Of a stretch of DNA of 64,000 bases, positions 22,041 to 34,138 are shown in pieces. Origin of the DNA: Cercospora beticola (taxonomy: Eukaryota; Ascomycota; Dothideomycetes; Mycosphaerellales; Mycosphaerellaceae); contig NC_088935.1 of assembly GCF_033473495.1 (NCBI RefSeq), positions 1,922,001-1,986,000 on the forward strand, in the 5' to 3' direction. How positions within the stretch are numbered: the stretch's first letter is position 1; every line of letters starts with the position of its first letter. The notes under the pieces are model-generated. The model saw only the letters and a list, made by a program, of their open reading frames with translations, had not been told where the DNA came from and searched no databases. A program made the position numbers and the translations under genes.

Positions 22041-23855
22041 ATGGCGCGCTTCTTTCCCACTCTCACCGCTACACGACTCCAGGCCACGACATACCTGCTC
22101 GGCATCGCGCTGTTCAGCATCTCGTTTCTCGTCTTCCTCAACAGCAGTATCTCCTTCGTTGTCACCGAAGTCATCGGGCAGAAAGAGCGCGTGGGGGATG
22201 CCGTGGGTACGCTCGGCTTCGCAGACGAGTTACTCGCACTGGTCGCATGTCCGGCATGGGGCCTCTTAAGCGATCGCATTGGCGTGCGGAATGTGGCAGT
22301 GATCGGATATTGTATTGTGGCGTTTTCGTTGGTCTGCCTTGTGCAGAGCACCAATGTCTACCCCGAGCTTCTGCTGGGCAGGCTAGGGTTTAGTTTCGGC
22401 GGAGCTGCTTGCAGCACTATGGTCACTGCTGTCTTGCCGACCATGATTGCCGATCGACGAAGAGCAGAAGCAGAGGACCAAGAGACGATCATACCCAACA
22501 ACCATCTGGCTAGTGTGCAAGAAGAAGAGCGCGTCCGCAACGGCAGTGTGGGCCATGCGGCTTCCCCCAGCATAAACAGTGAGCTCACGATAACACCAGC
22601 GAGCTTTGCGTCGCATGGTCAGCAGCGGGTCGAACCTAACAAGAACGTTCGTGGGCATCATGCTGAAGATGACGAGAATGCTGCGAGCTCCGCTGGCACT
22701 TCGCAACTCGCGGGCCTCGTAGGGTTCTTCACAGGAGCTGGTGCATTGGTAGCCCTGGCCATCTTTCTACCTCTGCCGGCTCACCTCCAGAACGAAGGTT
22801 TTGGTCAAGCCGAAAGCGTGCAAGTCAGTTTCTACATCGTTGCGCTGGTGGCTCTGTGTGTGGCCGTATTCATTTTTGTGGGTCTTCGGAACTTGCCTGG
22901 CGAAGAGAAGAAGAACATGGCGGCCCTCTTGCAACCTCCCTACGATGAGACAACAACTGTAGGCGTGGATGGCAATCCGCATATCATATTGTCGCCAGCG
23001 CCATCGTATTTCTCACTGGCTAAAGAGTCATTCAAGCTTGGTTTCACAGATCCGGCCATCGGCCTCGGCTACCTCGGGGGCTTCGTGGCAAGGGCTTCGT
23101 CAGTTGGTATCAGCCTTTTCATCCCGCTATTTGTGAATGCATATTTCGTGCGTAACGGGTTGTGTGTCTCCAACCCTGACAACCTGACAGACATCAAGAA
23201 AAATTGTCAGCGTGCCTACAAGCTTGCTGCGGCACTCACTGGAATTGGAGAACTGGCAGCTCTCATTTGTGCACCTCTCTTTGGCTGGATTGGTGGACGC
23301 GCGGCCAACAGTCGGTCAGAGTGGCCGTTACTCGTTGCTTCAGTGGTTGGCGTGGTGGGTTATGTGAGTTTCGGCCTTCTGAGAAATCCGGACGCGTTTC
23401 ACGGCGATGGCGGCCAATGGGCATTTCTCTCGGTCATTTTGGTTGGCATCAGCCAGATCGGAGCAATCGTCTGCTCTCTTGCTCTGCTTGGGAGAGGTGT
23501 GAACCAAGCCGCGGTCACTCGCAATACATCAGTCGCAGCTGCACCTCAGCATGGAGAGCAACAATCAGAAGAGGAAGGAGCTCCCTTGCTCCGAAGGACG
23601 TCGCGCGCCCCTGCACAAGGTATTGACAGATCGAGGCTGTCTGGAAGTATTGCGGGCATGTACAGCTTCGCGGGAGGTGCTGGCATTCTCATATTGACAA
23701 AAGCTGGCGGCGCCTTATTCGACTCGTGGCACACTGGAGCGCCATTCTTTCTCATGGCTATCTTCAATGGCGTGTTAGCGATTGCCATCATTGTAATCGG
23801 AGGTGGCTCACTAGTGTTACGCAAGCACAAGGTAGATATTCCTCCCTCGGGATGA
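22041..23855 (+). CDS. MFS transporter
   Basis: Major facilitator superfamily membrane transporter, 604 aa, single exon, ATG at 22041. About twelve hydrophobic helices are visible: TM1 LLGIALFSISFLVFL; the MFS motif A-like loop GLLSDRIGVRNV after TM2; TM4-5 region LLLGRLGFSFGGAACS; then a roughly 85-residue acidic cytosolic loop (about 140-225); a second block from LVGFFTGAGALVALAIF; and later LFGWIGGRAANSRSEWPLL, a motif A repeat. A second disordered loop (about 490-530) precedes the last helices. The layout resembles the yeast YCR023C group of unknown substrate; drug or metabolite export is possible but not shown. It converges on the large modular gene. Confidence 0.8.
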   Translation: MARFFPTLTATRLQATTYLLGIALFSISFLVFLNSSISFVVTEVIGQKERVGDAVGTLGFADELLALVACPAWGLLSDRIGVRNVAVIGYCIVAFSLVCLVQSTNVYPELLLGRLGFSFGGAACSTMVTAVLPTMIADRRRAEAEDQETIIPNNHLASVQEEERVRNGSVGHAASPSINSELTITPASFASHGQQRVEPNKNVRGHHAEDDENAASSAGTSQLAGLVGFFTGAGALVALAIFLPLPAHLQNEGFGQAESVQVSFYIVALVALCVAVFIFVGLRNLPGEEKKNMAALLQPPYDETTTVGVDGNPHIILSPAPSYFSLAKESFKLGFTDPAIGLGYLGGFVARASSVGISLFIPLFVNAYFVRNGLCVSNPDNLTDIKKNCQRAYKLAAALTGIGELAALICAPLFGWIGGRAANSRSEWPLLVASVVGVVGYVSFGLLRNPDAFHGDGGQWAFLSVILVGISQIGAIVCSLALLGRGVNQAAVTRNTSVAAAPQHGEQQSEEEGAPLLRRTSRAPAQGIDRSRLSGSIAGMYSFAGGAGILILTKAGGALFDSWHTGAPFFLMAIFNGVLAIAIIVIGGGSLVLRKHKVDIPPSG

Positions 23856-24245
23856 GAATGTAATGTAAATCGCTATTGATGTCCTCATGCTTCTGTGCAC
23901 ACTTTCTTCACAAGATATTGCCTAACGTCTTTACTGGAAAGTGATGATGATTGCGTGGCTAGCAAAACCGTAAGGTTGCTCAACCCTTGCAGCGACCGTG
24001 TGCAGAGCGATATACCGAATGGCCACTGTACTGGAGATACTGTCAAGTCGCATAAAGTCTAACTTTCATCATCATACAACCATGTAGAGGGCTGATATAT
24101 ACTTGCAGAAGCCAGTTCATGCAATCGTACAACCTAGCGAAATGCAGAAGGGTATCATAGCCGAAAATTAATGCAAAATCGTAAAACGCCGTCTCACATG
24201 CAGCATCAAATGGCCGAGATAGATCTCCCTCGCCACACAGGATCA
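23856..24245. other. convergent 3' intergenic region
   Basis: 390 bp between two converging stop codons, AT-rich, without a gene. Presumably both 3' untranslated regions. Confidence 0.5.
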
Positions 24246-27200
24246 TCACAGTCCTGCGATCTTTTTGAACCAACTCCCTCTCTTGCTATCACTCCTTTGC
24301 GGCATCGATGGCCTGCCATCAAAGGTTCTCATGCCGCCTCCATACATGTCTCCATATGCTGGGGCTTGACTTCTCCTCCGACCGGAAGAGCCTTCACCAC
24401 TGCTGCTTTTGATTCCTTCACTTCTATCGTGGCGTCTGCGCTGGTAGTCGTCGTCTTGCCCATACCCATAGCCATCGTCCCGATCCCTTCGCCTTTCTCG
24501 CCGATGCCGGAACTCCCGAGCCGTGGTCTCGTTCTCATCGAGAGCGTCAGGTGCATTGTCCGCCGCGAAGTGGACAGGTGCGTCGATTATGGTTCCCTCA
24601 ATGGGTGGAGGTGGCGGTGGATCGTCGTTCACCGAATGAACCCAGGATGATGTCTTATCGCCGCCGGTCTTGATCGCGTGAGCAAGCGATGGTGGAATAG
24701 CACCCTGGGGAGAGGTTGGCTCACCATTGCGATCTTCGGGGTACTCAGAGGGACGACGCGAGGTGCGAGGTCTGTCCTTATCCCTTCCCGATGCACCTCC
24801 ACCAACATCCACACTGCGGCGCATGCGGCGTTCCTCGCGCCGTAGCCTTCGAGCTTCTTCGTCCTCGCCTGCGTCCATGTACGACGAACGCCGTCGATCT
24901 GTCGTAGGACGTGGGGTTTTGCCGACTGGCGCTTCTGCAGCCCGCTGGCGCCGGCGCTCGTGCCTTTCTGCACGCGCTTGCTCTTCTTCACGAGCCAATT
25001 TCTCCTCTTCTGCACGGCGGGCGCGCCTCCTGGCACGTCTCTCCTCATCCTCTCGGAGCTGGCGGTCCTCTTCTTCCTTCGCCTTTGCGCGTCGGCGCTC
25101 TTCACGACGTGCAGTTCTCTCCGCCTCTTCAGCTTCTTCCCTTGCGCGTCGTTCGCGGCGCTCGCGCCTTCGAGCATCTCTGGCGTCATCTGCTTCCATG
25201 TCCGTGACTGGGGCTGCGTCTGTCAAGCCTTCGCCTTCGGAGGCCTTGCGCGAGGAGCGATGCACTTTCCTGTCCTCCCGCCGCAACCGCTTCGACCCGT
25301 CTTCCTCGTACATGGCGTCCCGCTTCCGACGCGAACCGCCCGCGTCTTCACTATCGTACTTGCTCTGGCGACGATCTGCGCCTGGACGCGAAGCAGCACC
25401 AAACGCGCCGAGGATGCCACCCATCAGACCAGCTTTCTTCATAGTGGAAGATCGTCGAGGCGGAGCAGGTCGATCCACGTCGTCAGTTCCCGAGAAGAGT
25501 CGCGCTTCCTCGGGGCCCCGTTGAGCGTCAACCATCTCCTCATCATTATCGCCTAAGCCGCCAGACATATGGTGCCGCTTCGACCGACTCGATTTCTTGC
25601 GCTCTCCGTGGTTATCGATCTCCTTGGCAGAATCCTCGGGCGCGTCGACCATTATCATGTCGTCTGAGTCGATGGGATATGGATCAGGAATCATGCGCGT
25701 CTTCTTCTCACGAGTCGACTTACTTCGACTGACTCCAGTCAATTTCGCTGCCTTCGCTGACATTTCTGGAGGCGGCGAGACTAAACCACTGTCCTCGACA
25801 GCCGTCGAATGACGGCGCGAGCTGGGTTTCGCCGCGGACGAGGAAACTCTGGTCGACTTTGTACGCGATGGCTGTGGCGTGCCGAAGAGACCCCCGAAAC
25901 TCATACCGCGAGAAGTGCTCGGTCGAGATTTGGACTGCTTCTGAGGCTTTTCAGACTCGGATGACTTGGAGTCCTTGTCAAGAGGATCTCTTTCGGTTGT
26001 CTTGCGTGCTGATTTGGAACGCGATAGACCTGCTGGCCGCTCAGAGGGCTTCTTCTTCACAGGAGTGGCGCCCCAGAAGCCCCACGATGCGGATTTGTCG
26101 TCTCGCACAACCTTCGGGCGTTCCTTTTTGGATGATTTCCTGTCCCTCGGTGTCTCCTCGGGAGGTGGAGTTGGAAGTTCTGCGTCGACCAGCAATTCGT
26201 CAAAGTCAGCCTCTGGGGGTGGCGGCGGCACAATGATAGGCTCCTCTTGCTTCTTCGATGCCTTAGCGGACTTGCTAGATGCCTTCTTGTCTTTGCTCGA
26301 TTTTTTGGGCGGCGATGCTGGTATCTCAGGTTCCGGCACGATATCGTCCAGTAAATCATCAACCGGGAATCCGCCTGGGACAGGTGAGATCGAGGGCGGC
26401 GGCGGTGGTGAAGGATCCTTGAGCGCTTTCGACTTCTTGTCCGCCTTGTCACTCTTCTTCGATTTCTTGACGGGCGCGGGTTCTGGAACAATCTCGACAA
26501 TGGGTTCCTCGAGTTCCTCGTCAAAGTGTGGTTCAGGTGGGGCTGGGAAGCTGTCCCGTTTAGACTTGGAGGATCCCTTGGCGGCGGGAAGTGCTTCAGC
26601 ACCCAAAGCGCTAATACGATCGCGTATACTGCTGCCCTTGACAGTTTTCGACTTTGAAGACGCCTTTTCTGTTGTCTTGGGAGGCGGCATTGCTGATGCG
26701 AAGTCGTCGACGTCCAAAGAGAAACCTGGCTTCTTCGAGGATTCATCGACTGCTGTGTCCTGATTGGCCCATAAATCCTTATTCATCTCGGCAGCGGGTG
26801 TGGCTTTCTTAGACGATTTGAGCGATGTACCCCAGAAACTCCAGCCATCTGCCTTACTTGGTTCGGCTGGAGGCTCATCCGCTAGCATACTCTCTCCTTC
26901 GTCGCCGAACGCGGCGGCAAAAGCGTCCTGCTCAGCCAATTTCTGAGCCGCAGCTTCGGCTTCTGCTTCAGCAGCCTCGCGCTCCTGTTTCTCTCGCTTC
27001 TCACGGGCTTTCTTCTCTTTCGAAGACTCCTTGACCTTGGATTTGGGTTTGGGGGGCTCTTCAACAGGTGTTGGTTCTGGCTCATTGATGAGCGCAGCTG
27101 CGGCAGCTTCCTCTTCGGCAATTCGTTGCGCTTCAGCCTCAGCAGCAGCCGCAGCGTCTTCATCTGCGATACGCTGGGCTTCAGCGGCCTCAGCAGCCTC

Positions 27201-30200
27201 GCGCTCCTCCTTCTCACGCTTCTCGCGTGCCTTGCGCTCCTTGGTGGACTCCTTGGCCTTTGGCTTCGCTTTGGCAGCCTCTGCAGCTTTTGCTTGCGCC
27301 TCCTCTTCAGCAATTCGTTTTGCTTCCTCTGCGGCAGCCTCATCTGCAATGCGTTGAGCTTCTGCTGCCGCGGCAGCCTCTTCCTCTGCGATCCGCTGAG
27401 CTTCGGCAGCCTCGCGTTCCTCCTTCTCACGTTTCTCGCGCGCTTTCTTCTCTTTGGGAGTCTCCTTCTTGGATGGGGCGCCCCAAATTCCCCAGCCAGA
27501 AGACGCCTTGTCTTCCTTCTTAGGCTTTGCGTCTTCCTTGGGCGGCTCGAGCTCGGCTTCTTCCACGATGTCAAGGATGTCATCCGCAGGTGTTTTGGAT
27601 CTTGTTTTCGAGTCTTCCGACTTTGATTTCGAGAGCGGAGCATCAACAATCGGAGCGGGCGCGTCCTTCGCGCTTTTCTTCTTACTTTTGCTTGTCGCGG
27701 GCGTGAAACTCCAGGGATCGTCGGCAGGCGGTTCGTTCATGTCGAGGAGGTCGGCCCCGGCATTTCCATGGTCCATAGCGATATCGTCCAGTCCAGGCGG
27801 CGCAGGCAAAGCAGCTGGGGGCGGCGGCGGGGGAGGCTCGGCAGCAGCACCCTTCTTGAGCTTCGATTTCGTCTTTTTGCCTTTAAACAGATTAGCTCAC
27901 ATTCCTCGCAGCACCGCTGAATAACTTCAAGCTTACCGGTAGTCCAGGTAGATCCCCAAGGGTCATCTTCTGCGGATTTCTCTTGTACTGACTCTGGAAG
28001 CAATACTGAGGCTCCTGGGCTGGGGTCTACCACTTCAACGATACCCTTACTCTTGTCGGACTTCTTGGACGACTTTTTCTTCGTTCCGGTAGACCAGGAA
28101 TTCGCCCAGTCATCCTCTGCTGCTGTTGGTTCAACCACTGCCTCCGGTTGAAGCTCAGGGACCGGCGGTGGCTCAGGCACGACTGCGGCAAGCTGCTTCT
28201 TGCTTTTCTTGCTACTGCTCCAAGCGTCTCCGAACCAATCTTCACCTCCAGTAGTGGCAGCCTCTTGAGACGGTGGAACCTCTACTATGGGTTCCTCGGA
28301 CCAGTCGAACGTGGAGCCTTTGGACTTTTTGCCCGTAGCCCACCCGAAGTCGTCGTCCTCCTTGACGGCCGCAGGCGGCGCTTCCGGAACAACCAACCCC
28401 TTTTTCTTCGCTTTCTTCTTATCTTTAGCGCTCATGAATGTGCTGCCACCCCATGGATCCTCGTCCGCAGCTTTCTCTGCCGCTGGCTGTGGCTCAGGCT
28501 CCGGTTCAGTTTCTGGAACGACAACGACTGGTTCGGGCTCTGGCAGCGCTCCCTTCTTGAGTTTCGACTTCTTATCCTTCTTGCCAGAGGTGAAGCTCGA
28601 CCACGGATCATCCTCAGCCTTAGCCGGCTCTTCGACAGGAGGCGGTTCAGGTACGACAGGCTCTTGTGTTGTTTCCGGCGCCAGTAAGCCCTTTTTCTTT
28701 GATTTTTTCTTGTCCTTAGCACTCATGAAACCCGACCAAGGATCTTCGTCTGCCGCCTTGTCTTCATTTGGCACTGTCGTGGCTCCGAGGTCGGCATTTT
28801 CACCAGCGGGTTCGTCGAAGCTGAAGTCGAACCCGTTCGCCGACTTCTTGCTATCCTTGCTCTTCGATTTTGACGTGGGTGTGAAGCCCCAGCCAGTGTC
28901 CATCTTTGGTTGTTCTTCAGGGACTGGATCAGCTTCAGCTTTGCCCGATGAACTGCCGAATCCCCATGTAGCCCCCGATCCCCATCCACCGCCCCATCCC
29001 CCGAAGCTAAAAGCACTGGCGCTCTTCTCCTCTGCTGGCGTCTCCTTCTTGCCTAGGCCGAAGTCGAGGTCGAGTTTTGGTGCTCCCTTGTCGTCATCGA
29101 GGTTAATCTCGTCGAATTTCATATCGCCCTTGTCGGTCGCGGTCGTTTCGGGTGCAGGCTCGTTCTGCGCATGCGATCAGTATTCCATAGTCGACATGAG
29201 CGGATGTGCTCGAGCTGGGTGCAGCCGGATCACATCAGGGGTGAGTGCTATCGATAGGCATGCAACGTTCCAGCCTCGTCTCCGCAAGTCAGATTGCGGA
29301 GGTTCCCGGCGGCCCGGAGCGGCCGTGGCATGGAGTGCAGGAATGGGTCAGAAGCTCATGATTCGCCACAGCTCGAGATGCTGCAATACTTGAATGGGGG
29401 AACACAGATCATTGAACGTACCTTGCTCTTGCTCTTGGCCTTCTTCGTCTTGTCCTTTTTGCCAAAGGTAGCCCAGTCGTCCTCAGCTGCAGGCACTGGT
29501 TCTGCTGATGCTGCAGGCTCGGGAGGCGCTTCGGGCCCAATCACAGGCTCAATAGCGGCAGACTTCTTGGATTTCCCTTTCTTCTTACCTACGGTACATT
29601 AGCAAAGTCTGGATCAAGTAGTCTGTGTGGGTATTCGTACCGACTGTCGCGAAGGAGCCCCAGTCGTCCACGGCCGGCGTTTCTGCTGCTGCTGGTGGCG
29701 GAGGTGGATCGGCGACAACCTCAACTGGAGCTTCAGGTTCTTCTACGGCGTCCCATGCGAAAGCGCTTTTCTTGGGCTTCTTTTTCTTGCCTACTGTCGC
29801 GAATGAGCCCCAATCTGTGCGCGTTGTCAGCGTCTGAACCGTGTGACTCCAGAGGACTTGTCAATACCATCAACAGGTTCAGCCTCGGCGGGCGTTGTGG
29901 CAGTATCTGCTGCAGCGGGAGTGTCTTCCTCGGCCGCCTTGTCCTGCTCCTCTTCGTCTTCCTGTGCTCGAAATCAGCCCAGGCCACACATGTCCGTGAT
30001 TTGATTGTCCACTCACAGTTTTATTCTTCTTGCCTTTGGCCTTCTTGCTTTTCTTACTGCCTCCAAAGTTCCACTCATCGCCATCGTCGCCGCCTCCATT
30101 GCCATCATCTCCACCAGGCGGGTCGCTCCCACCTCCAGCCCCGTCTCCTCCACCTCCGCTCCCATTATTATCATCTCCTTCAGCGGGAACCTCATCCTTT

Positions 30201-30715
30201 TTCTCCTCGTTGTCGCTGTCAGCCCACTTGCTCTTTGCAGCGGCCTTAGCAGCGGCCTTCTTCTTCTTAGCGTGAGAACGGAAGCCGTGCTCGCAGTTGA
30301 AGTCGACTTTGACGTCAAATGCCTGGCCAAGGAGCTGACATGGTCCGTTCCTCTGTGTTCGTGTCTTTATGCCATTGGTCGCAATTTCCGTGTCCTGCAT
30401 ACATCGTGCATAGGCGAAGGAATCTGTCGCGCTGTAATCGGGTGGAAGATCGTACAAACATTCTTCGTATCTCGGCAGTGCTCCCACTTCCTCTGCAGCA
30501 GTTTTCGTTGGCTTCCACAGCTCCTTTATTACGATATGCTGTTGTTTCGAGCTCGTATGACTGGAAGATTCAACCGCACCGGTCAGTCGTTCCCAGAATC
30601 CAACCAGTGTCCTGATCTTCGTCTGGAGCACATGTTTCTCATCCGATCGAGAAGTGGTGGCTGGCGGGATGTCGCGTTGGGGCAATTCGCCGATTGTTGC
30701 GACTTGAAGTGCCAT
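24246..30715 (-). CDS. giant modular disordered protein (about 1,998 aa)
   Basis: Uncharacterised fungal protein. Exons 30715-30017, 29961-29868, 29814-29641, 29588-29422, 29164-27937 and 27880-24246 sum to 5,997 nt in one frame. Residues 1-150 form the only folded-looking region (KIRTLVGFWERL; ECLYDLPPDYSATDSFAYAR; FDVKVDFNCEHGFRSHAKKKK). Then come about ten imperfect modules pairing an acidic aromatic patch (DDWGSF, DDPWSSF, DDPWGSTW) with a lysine block (GKKDKKSKLKKG). Next is a coiled segment of EKKAREKREKEEREAAEAQRIAEEE repeats (bases about 27500-26930), then Ser/Lys-rich linkers, an Arg/Glu single helix (bases about 25220-24920) and the C-terminus KKIAGL. No known catalytic motif was seen. 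Alternating charge suggests a scaffold or condensate-forming protein; this is inference. Antisense frames across it are long only because of composition. Confidence 0.8.
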
Positions 30716-32534
30716 TGGAGTAGCCGGTCTGAAACGCGTGCAACAGGGCGGTGATCATGAGAGGCGACTCTTGTTTCGATTGCGTAGAGGGAGATGTCTC
30801 GTCCACTGTCCAGATCCCGGGCGGGACACAGCTAGCTGGAGCTGCGCGCGTGAGCTCCAAACACGACCGGCGGTGGTCGCTCAAGTATGCGAGCCGGAAA
30901 GTGCGCTCGCGGGTCGCAGAAATTGCAGGTCGCAGGGCCGGGAAGATGCTGACCAGTTCGCAGCAGGAGGCGTCGTGTGGTGTGGTGTGGCAGTGCCAGA
31001 GGTGTGGATGGGGCAAACAGGCCAGTGAAATCACTCGTCTGGGGCAAGTGTGGATGGCAGCGCTGTGCCAGGGGTGCAGGAGGCCCTTTTCTCGCGCTGT
31101 GTATCGAAGCCAATCGCGTTGGCGAGCGTCGCAGCGAATCAGCGGTGCGCGGCTGGCGAGGACGGGCTCGTCATGCTGGGGAGATCGACAGGCTTCACCC
31201 ACGCTGCGGCAGGTCGTTGGCAAGATTGTGATACGGGAGCAGAGCAGAGAGCACTCCGAGCGGCGGCGACGGTGGGCAGTAATAATAATAACGACGCAGA
31301 TTTTTCTACCACCGCTGCCGCACGATATGCAGAGGTGGCAGACGTCGCTGCAGGAGTTCAGCATGCACGACATGTCTGCCGAATCATCGCGACATCCTCC
31401 GCGAGCTACTCGGCGGGCGTGCGCGTAGAGCCGCACTTGTCTTCACCGCCTGCACTGCGCTGCTGCTGATTGCTCCAGACAGCCCACCAGCTTCTGCATG
31501 CGACGCTTGCTCGGGTGGGCACTGGACGAGCATATGCAGGTCGTGTCCGGCGGCGGGCGCGCGGCGCACGACAAACCTGACACACCCGGACATTGCGACT
31601 CGCCAACGTGCTGTCTCGTGCGTATACCACCGCTCCACGACGATGACAGTGCTGTACAACGCCGTCACCACCCGTACCAATTCTCCGCGCGTGCTTGGTG
31701 ACGCTCGCGCTCGAGCGCCTCGCCTGGGGCCCCCGTCCATGGCAAACATCTGGAGCTCGGTCAATTGCTCTCCGTGCGTGCAGCTTCACCTGTACTGCTA
31801 AATGAATGTCGGTGTTGGCCAGGCATTACCGCTACTATGACGACAACAAAACACCGACCTGGCTGGCCGAAGTGCCAGCTTCCGGGCGCATAAAAGCTGT
31901 GTAATAATACAAGCTGCTAGAAGCGAGCGAATATGCTCCGCCAAACGCTAGACGAGGGTGAGCTCCAGTGCTCACAATCAGGTGGCATACAAGTGTGGCA
32001 CGACACCAGAAGGCCTGTGGTCACATACCAGCTTGACAGACTCGACCCGAGTCCATGGATGAGGAGCTTGTTGATATGGGGCCGGCGAGCCATGTGCAGC
32101 AGCATGCGCTGCCCAACAAATTCGTACCGTACCGCAGGCCTTGATCGCAGTCGTGTCTTGGCACGGCTTACAATGGCAGCTATCCGTGAGGCATTGACTA
32201 AGACATGAGGTGACAAGGGCGGCTTTTGGAATCTTGTCTCCACGTCCTCGTTGCGATTCGTTCAGTCTTGATTCGGAGGACCAGAGAGCACGCTTCGAGA
32301 CGAAAACGTGTCGAGAATGCCTGCAAATTCGTTGTCTGTCCTGCTCAGCTGTTCGGCCCACGAGACTTCTTCCAGCATCTTTGGAGAGCGCTGTGCCCGC
32401 GAACCGGGCGACATTTGGTATTGGAGGCGACGTCTGATATTGCTGCACAGCTATTCCAGGACATCCGGACAAAGCAAGTATGGCATTTCCTGTGTAGTTG
32501 TGCAGTATCGTGACTTTTTGCTCAGCATCATAGG
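30716..32534. other. gene-poor stretch left of the inverted-repeat element
   Basis: 1.8 kb upstream of the giant gene. It has GC-rich, long but mutually overlapping frames on both strands (for example 30751-31428 plus and 30639-31436 minus) without motifs. I regard them as chance. It probably contains the promoter of the giant gene. Confidence 0.4.
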
Positions 32535-32664
32535 CTTACTACAGCTTCCACTTAATTGCTAGTGCCCTGGCTTTCGGAGGCAGCGACAGCCAAGCTCTCA
32601 GAATTATATTACATCGACCAAGCACGTACTAGAGCGATGACCCAACCGGCTGAGAGGGAGGCAG
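32535..32664 (+). repeat. left terminal inverted repeat
   Basis: 130 bp arm, the partner of 32949-33078, with four mismatches (two near the inner end). Confidence 0.85.
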
Positions 32665-32948
32665 GGAGGCTGCGTGTGAGCGGCGCAGCTGCGATTAGTG
32701 CTACGCGTTGTGTAGAAGAGTAGCTTGCTAGGGAGATCGTCGCTACTGCTACTGCTGCTGTCCATAAACGTTGATCACTTGAACCAGACTGAGATATAAC
32801 CCATCGATTCCTACGTTACCAGTCTTGGTGCAGTCTCGACATCGAATATTCGGGGGAGTGTCCTTTTGTCGTGAGAACTTTATGAGACTTGTGGAGGTGC
32901 TTGGAGTTCATCTGCTTGCTTCGAGCATTCTGAAATGGTGTTGACACG

Positions 32949-33078
32949 CTGCCTCCCTCTCAGCCCGTCGGGTCATCGCTCTAGTACGTGCTTGGTCGAT
33001 GTAATAGAATTCTGAGAGCTTGGCTGTCGCTGCCTCCGAAAGCCAGGGCACTAGCAATTAAGTGGAAGTTGTAGTAAG
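32949..33078 (-). repeat. right terminal inverted repeat
   Basis: Reverse complement of 32535-32664. Similarity stops sharply at the inner GCAG and at the outer CTTACTAC tip. Confidence 0.85.
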
Positions 33079-34138
33079 ATGGCGGCTGGATCTACGTTCG
33101 TTGGGCAACCTTGTGACGTTGCTGCAGCTCGTCAAGCTCCACTGGCCACGCATGAGTACAATGCCCTCCAATGCGGGCACTACGAAAAGGCCGAAAGTCC
33201 AATCAATGCAATCAGGCGCCGCATCTCTATTCTCAGACGCGTGCTCCCTTGCGGGACTTGGCGACATACACTGGCTCTCAATCCCAGCGATATTTGGGGA
33301 AGGAGTGCTCCTGCACGCAGCGCGTTGCCTCTCACGGAGAGGTCTCGACACTGCGATGCTGCCGCCCTGAGTACGCTCACACGTTGAGCGAGAGTGGCAC
33401 GAGGTGGTTCACAAATCTCTCCGATCGAGAACTCTTCTCCTTCTGACGATTAAACTGAGCTGAACGCCAGTAAACATGAAGCTCTGATCAGCGTGGTGAA
33501 TCTGCAAGCAATGATCAGTCTCTGTCCGACCCCACGCTCTATCACACAAGGCTCTTTTCACTGGTGCTGGGAATGTGGTGGTGCCGCCAGAAGCTAGTCT
33601 TGATCAGCGTATGAACTCGATGGGATGGGAGAGGGCAATCCAAATTCTCGGCGGACGACCCCGTTCGATCTGCGAAGGAGGTACTGCGGGCGTGTTGTCA
33701 AGACTCAGCAATAACTGGGTGAACGGCACGTCGATATTCGATTGTTTCGGATTCCTGCCTTTGAACGCAGTGAGCCTTTTCCCGAACAGCTAGGGCGAAG
33801 ATATTTGCTGGCACGCTGCGGATACCTGTGGACTCGCAGTAGAGTTGATAACGAATTTTGCGATTGTATCAGGTATTGTCATCCTGTCACCACCTTCTGT
33901 CCCCTCTTGCAATCTTTTTGCAATTCTCTTGGGGAGAGTCGGGCATGTAAGTGCGTAAGTACTGGAGACCGCACGTATTGCACCCTTCAGTTGGTTGTCA
34001 ACCGCCTGCATATTGTGCCTGGCTGGGCATAGACCACTCCTCTGGGTGTATCTCTCGCTCCATGTGTCTTCGCAGGGCACGCTGACCCAGGTCTTCGTCT
34101 CTGAGCGGATACTGCTGTGCATTCCATCCAGATACTGC
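33079..34138. other. intergenic, nothing recognised
   Basis: About 1.06 kb between the inverted-repeat element and the 3' end of TMA20. Three overlapping plus-strand frames near 33062-33446 look like chance. No gene or RNA was recognised. Confidence 0.4.

Larger units (their letters stand above)
32535..33078. mobile_element. MITE-like element with 130 bp terminal inverted repeats
   Basis: The left arm 32535-32664 is repeated in reverse complement at 32949-33078, with 126 of 130 bases identical by eye. The tips are CTTACTACA...TGTAGTAAG. The 284 bp between the arms has no open frame of note and includes a short CTACTGCTACTGCTG run (about 32738-32760). Long near-perfect arms with no coding capacity fit a non-autonomous DNA transposon (MITE). 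No target-site duplication is obvious (flanks TAGG and ATGG). RNA from it would fold into a long hairpin, so a small-RNA precursor is an alternative reading. Confidence 0.7.

Noticed and set aside
24171..30754. Many long plus-strand frames opposite the giant gene (for example 28287-29393, 24727-25524).
   Set aside because: They are antisense shadows of Lys/Glu/Ala repeats (Phe/Ser/Leu-rich runs) and lack motifs; the minus-strand model keeps frame through five introns.
30639..31436. Pair of opposing 225-265 codon frames.
   Set aside because: They overlap each other on opposite strands in GC-rich DNA; neither has a recognisable domain or splice pattern.
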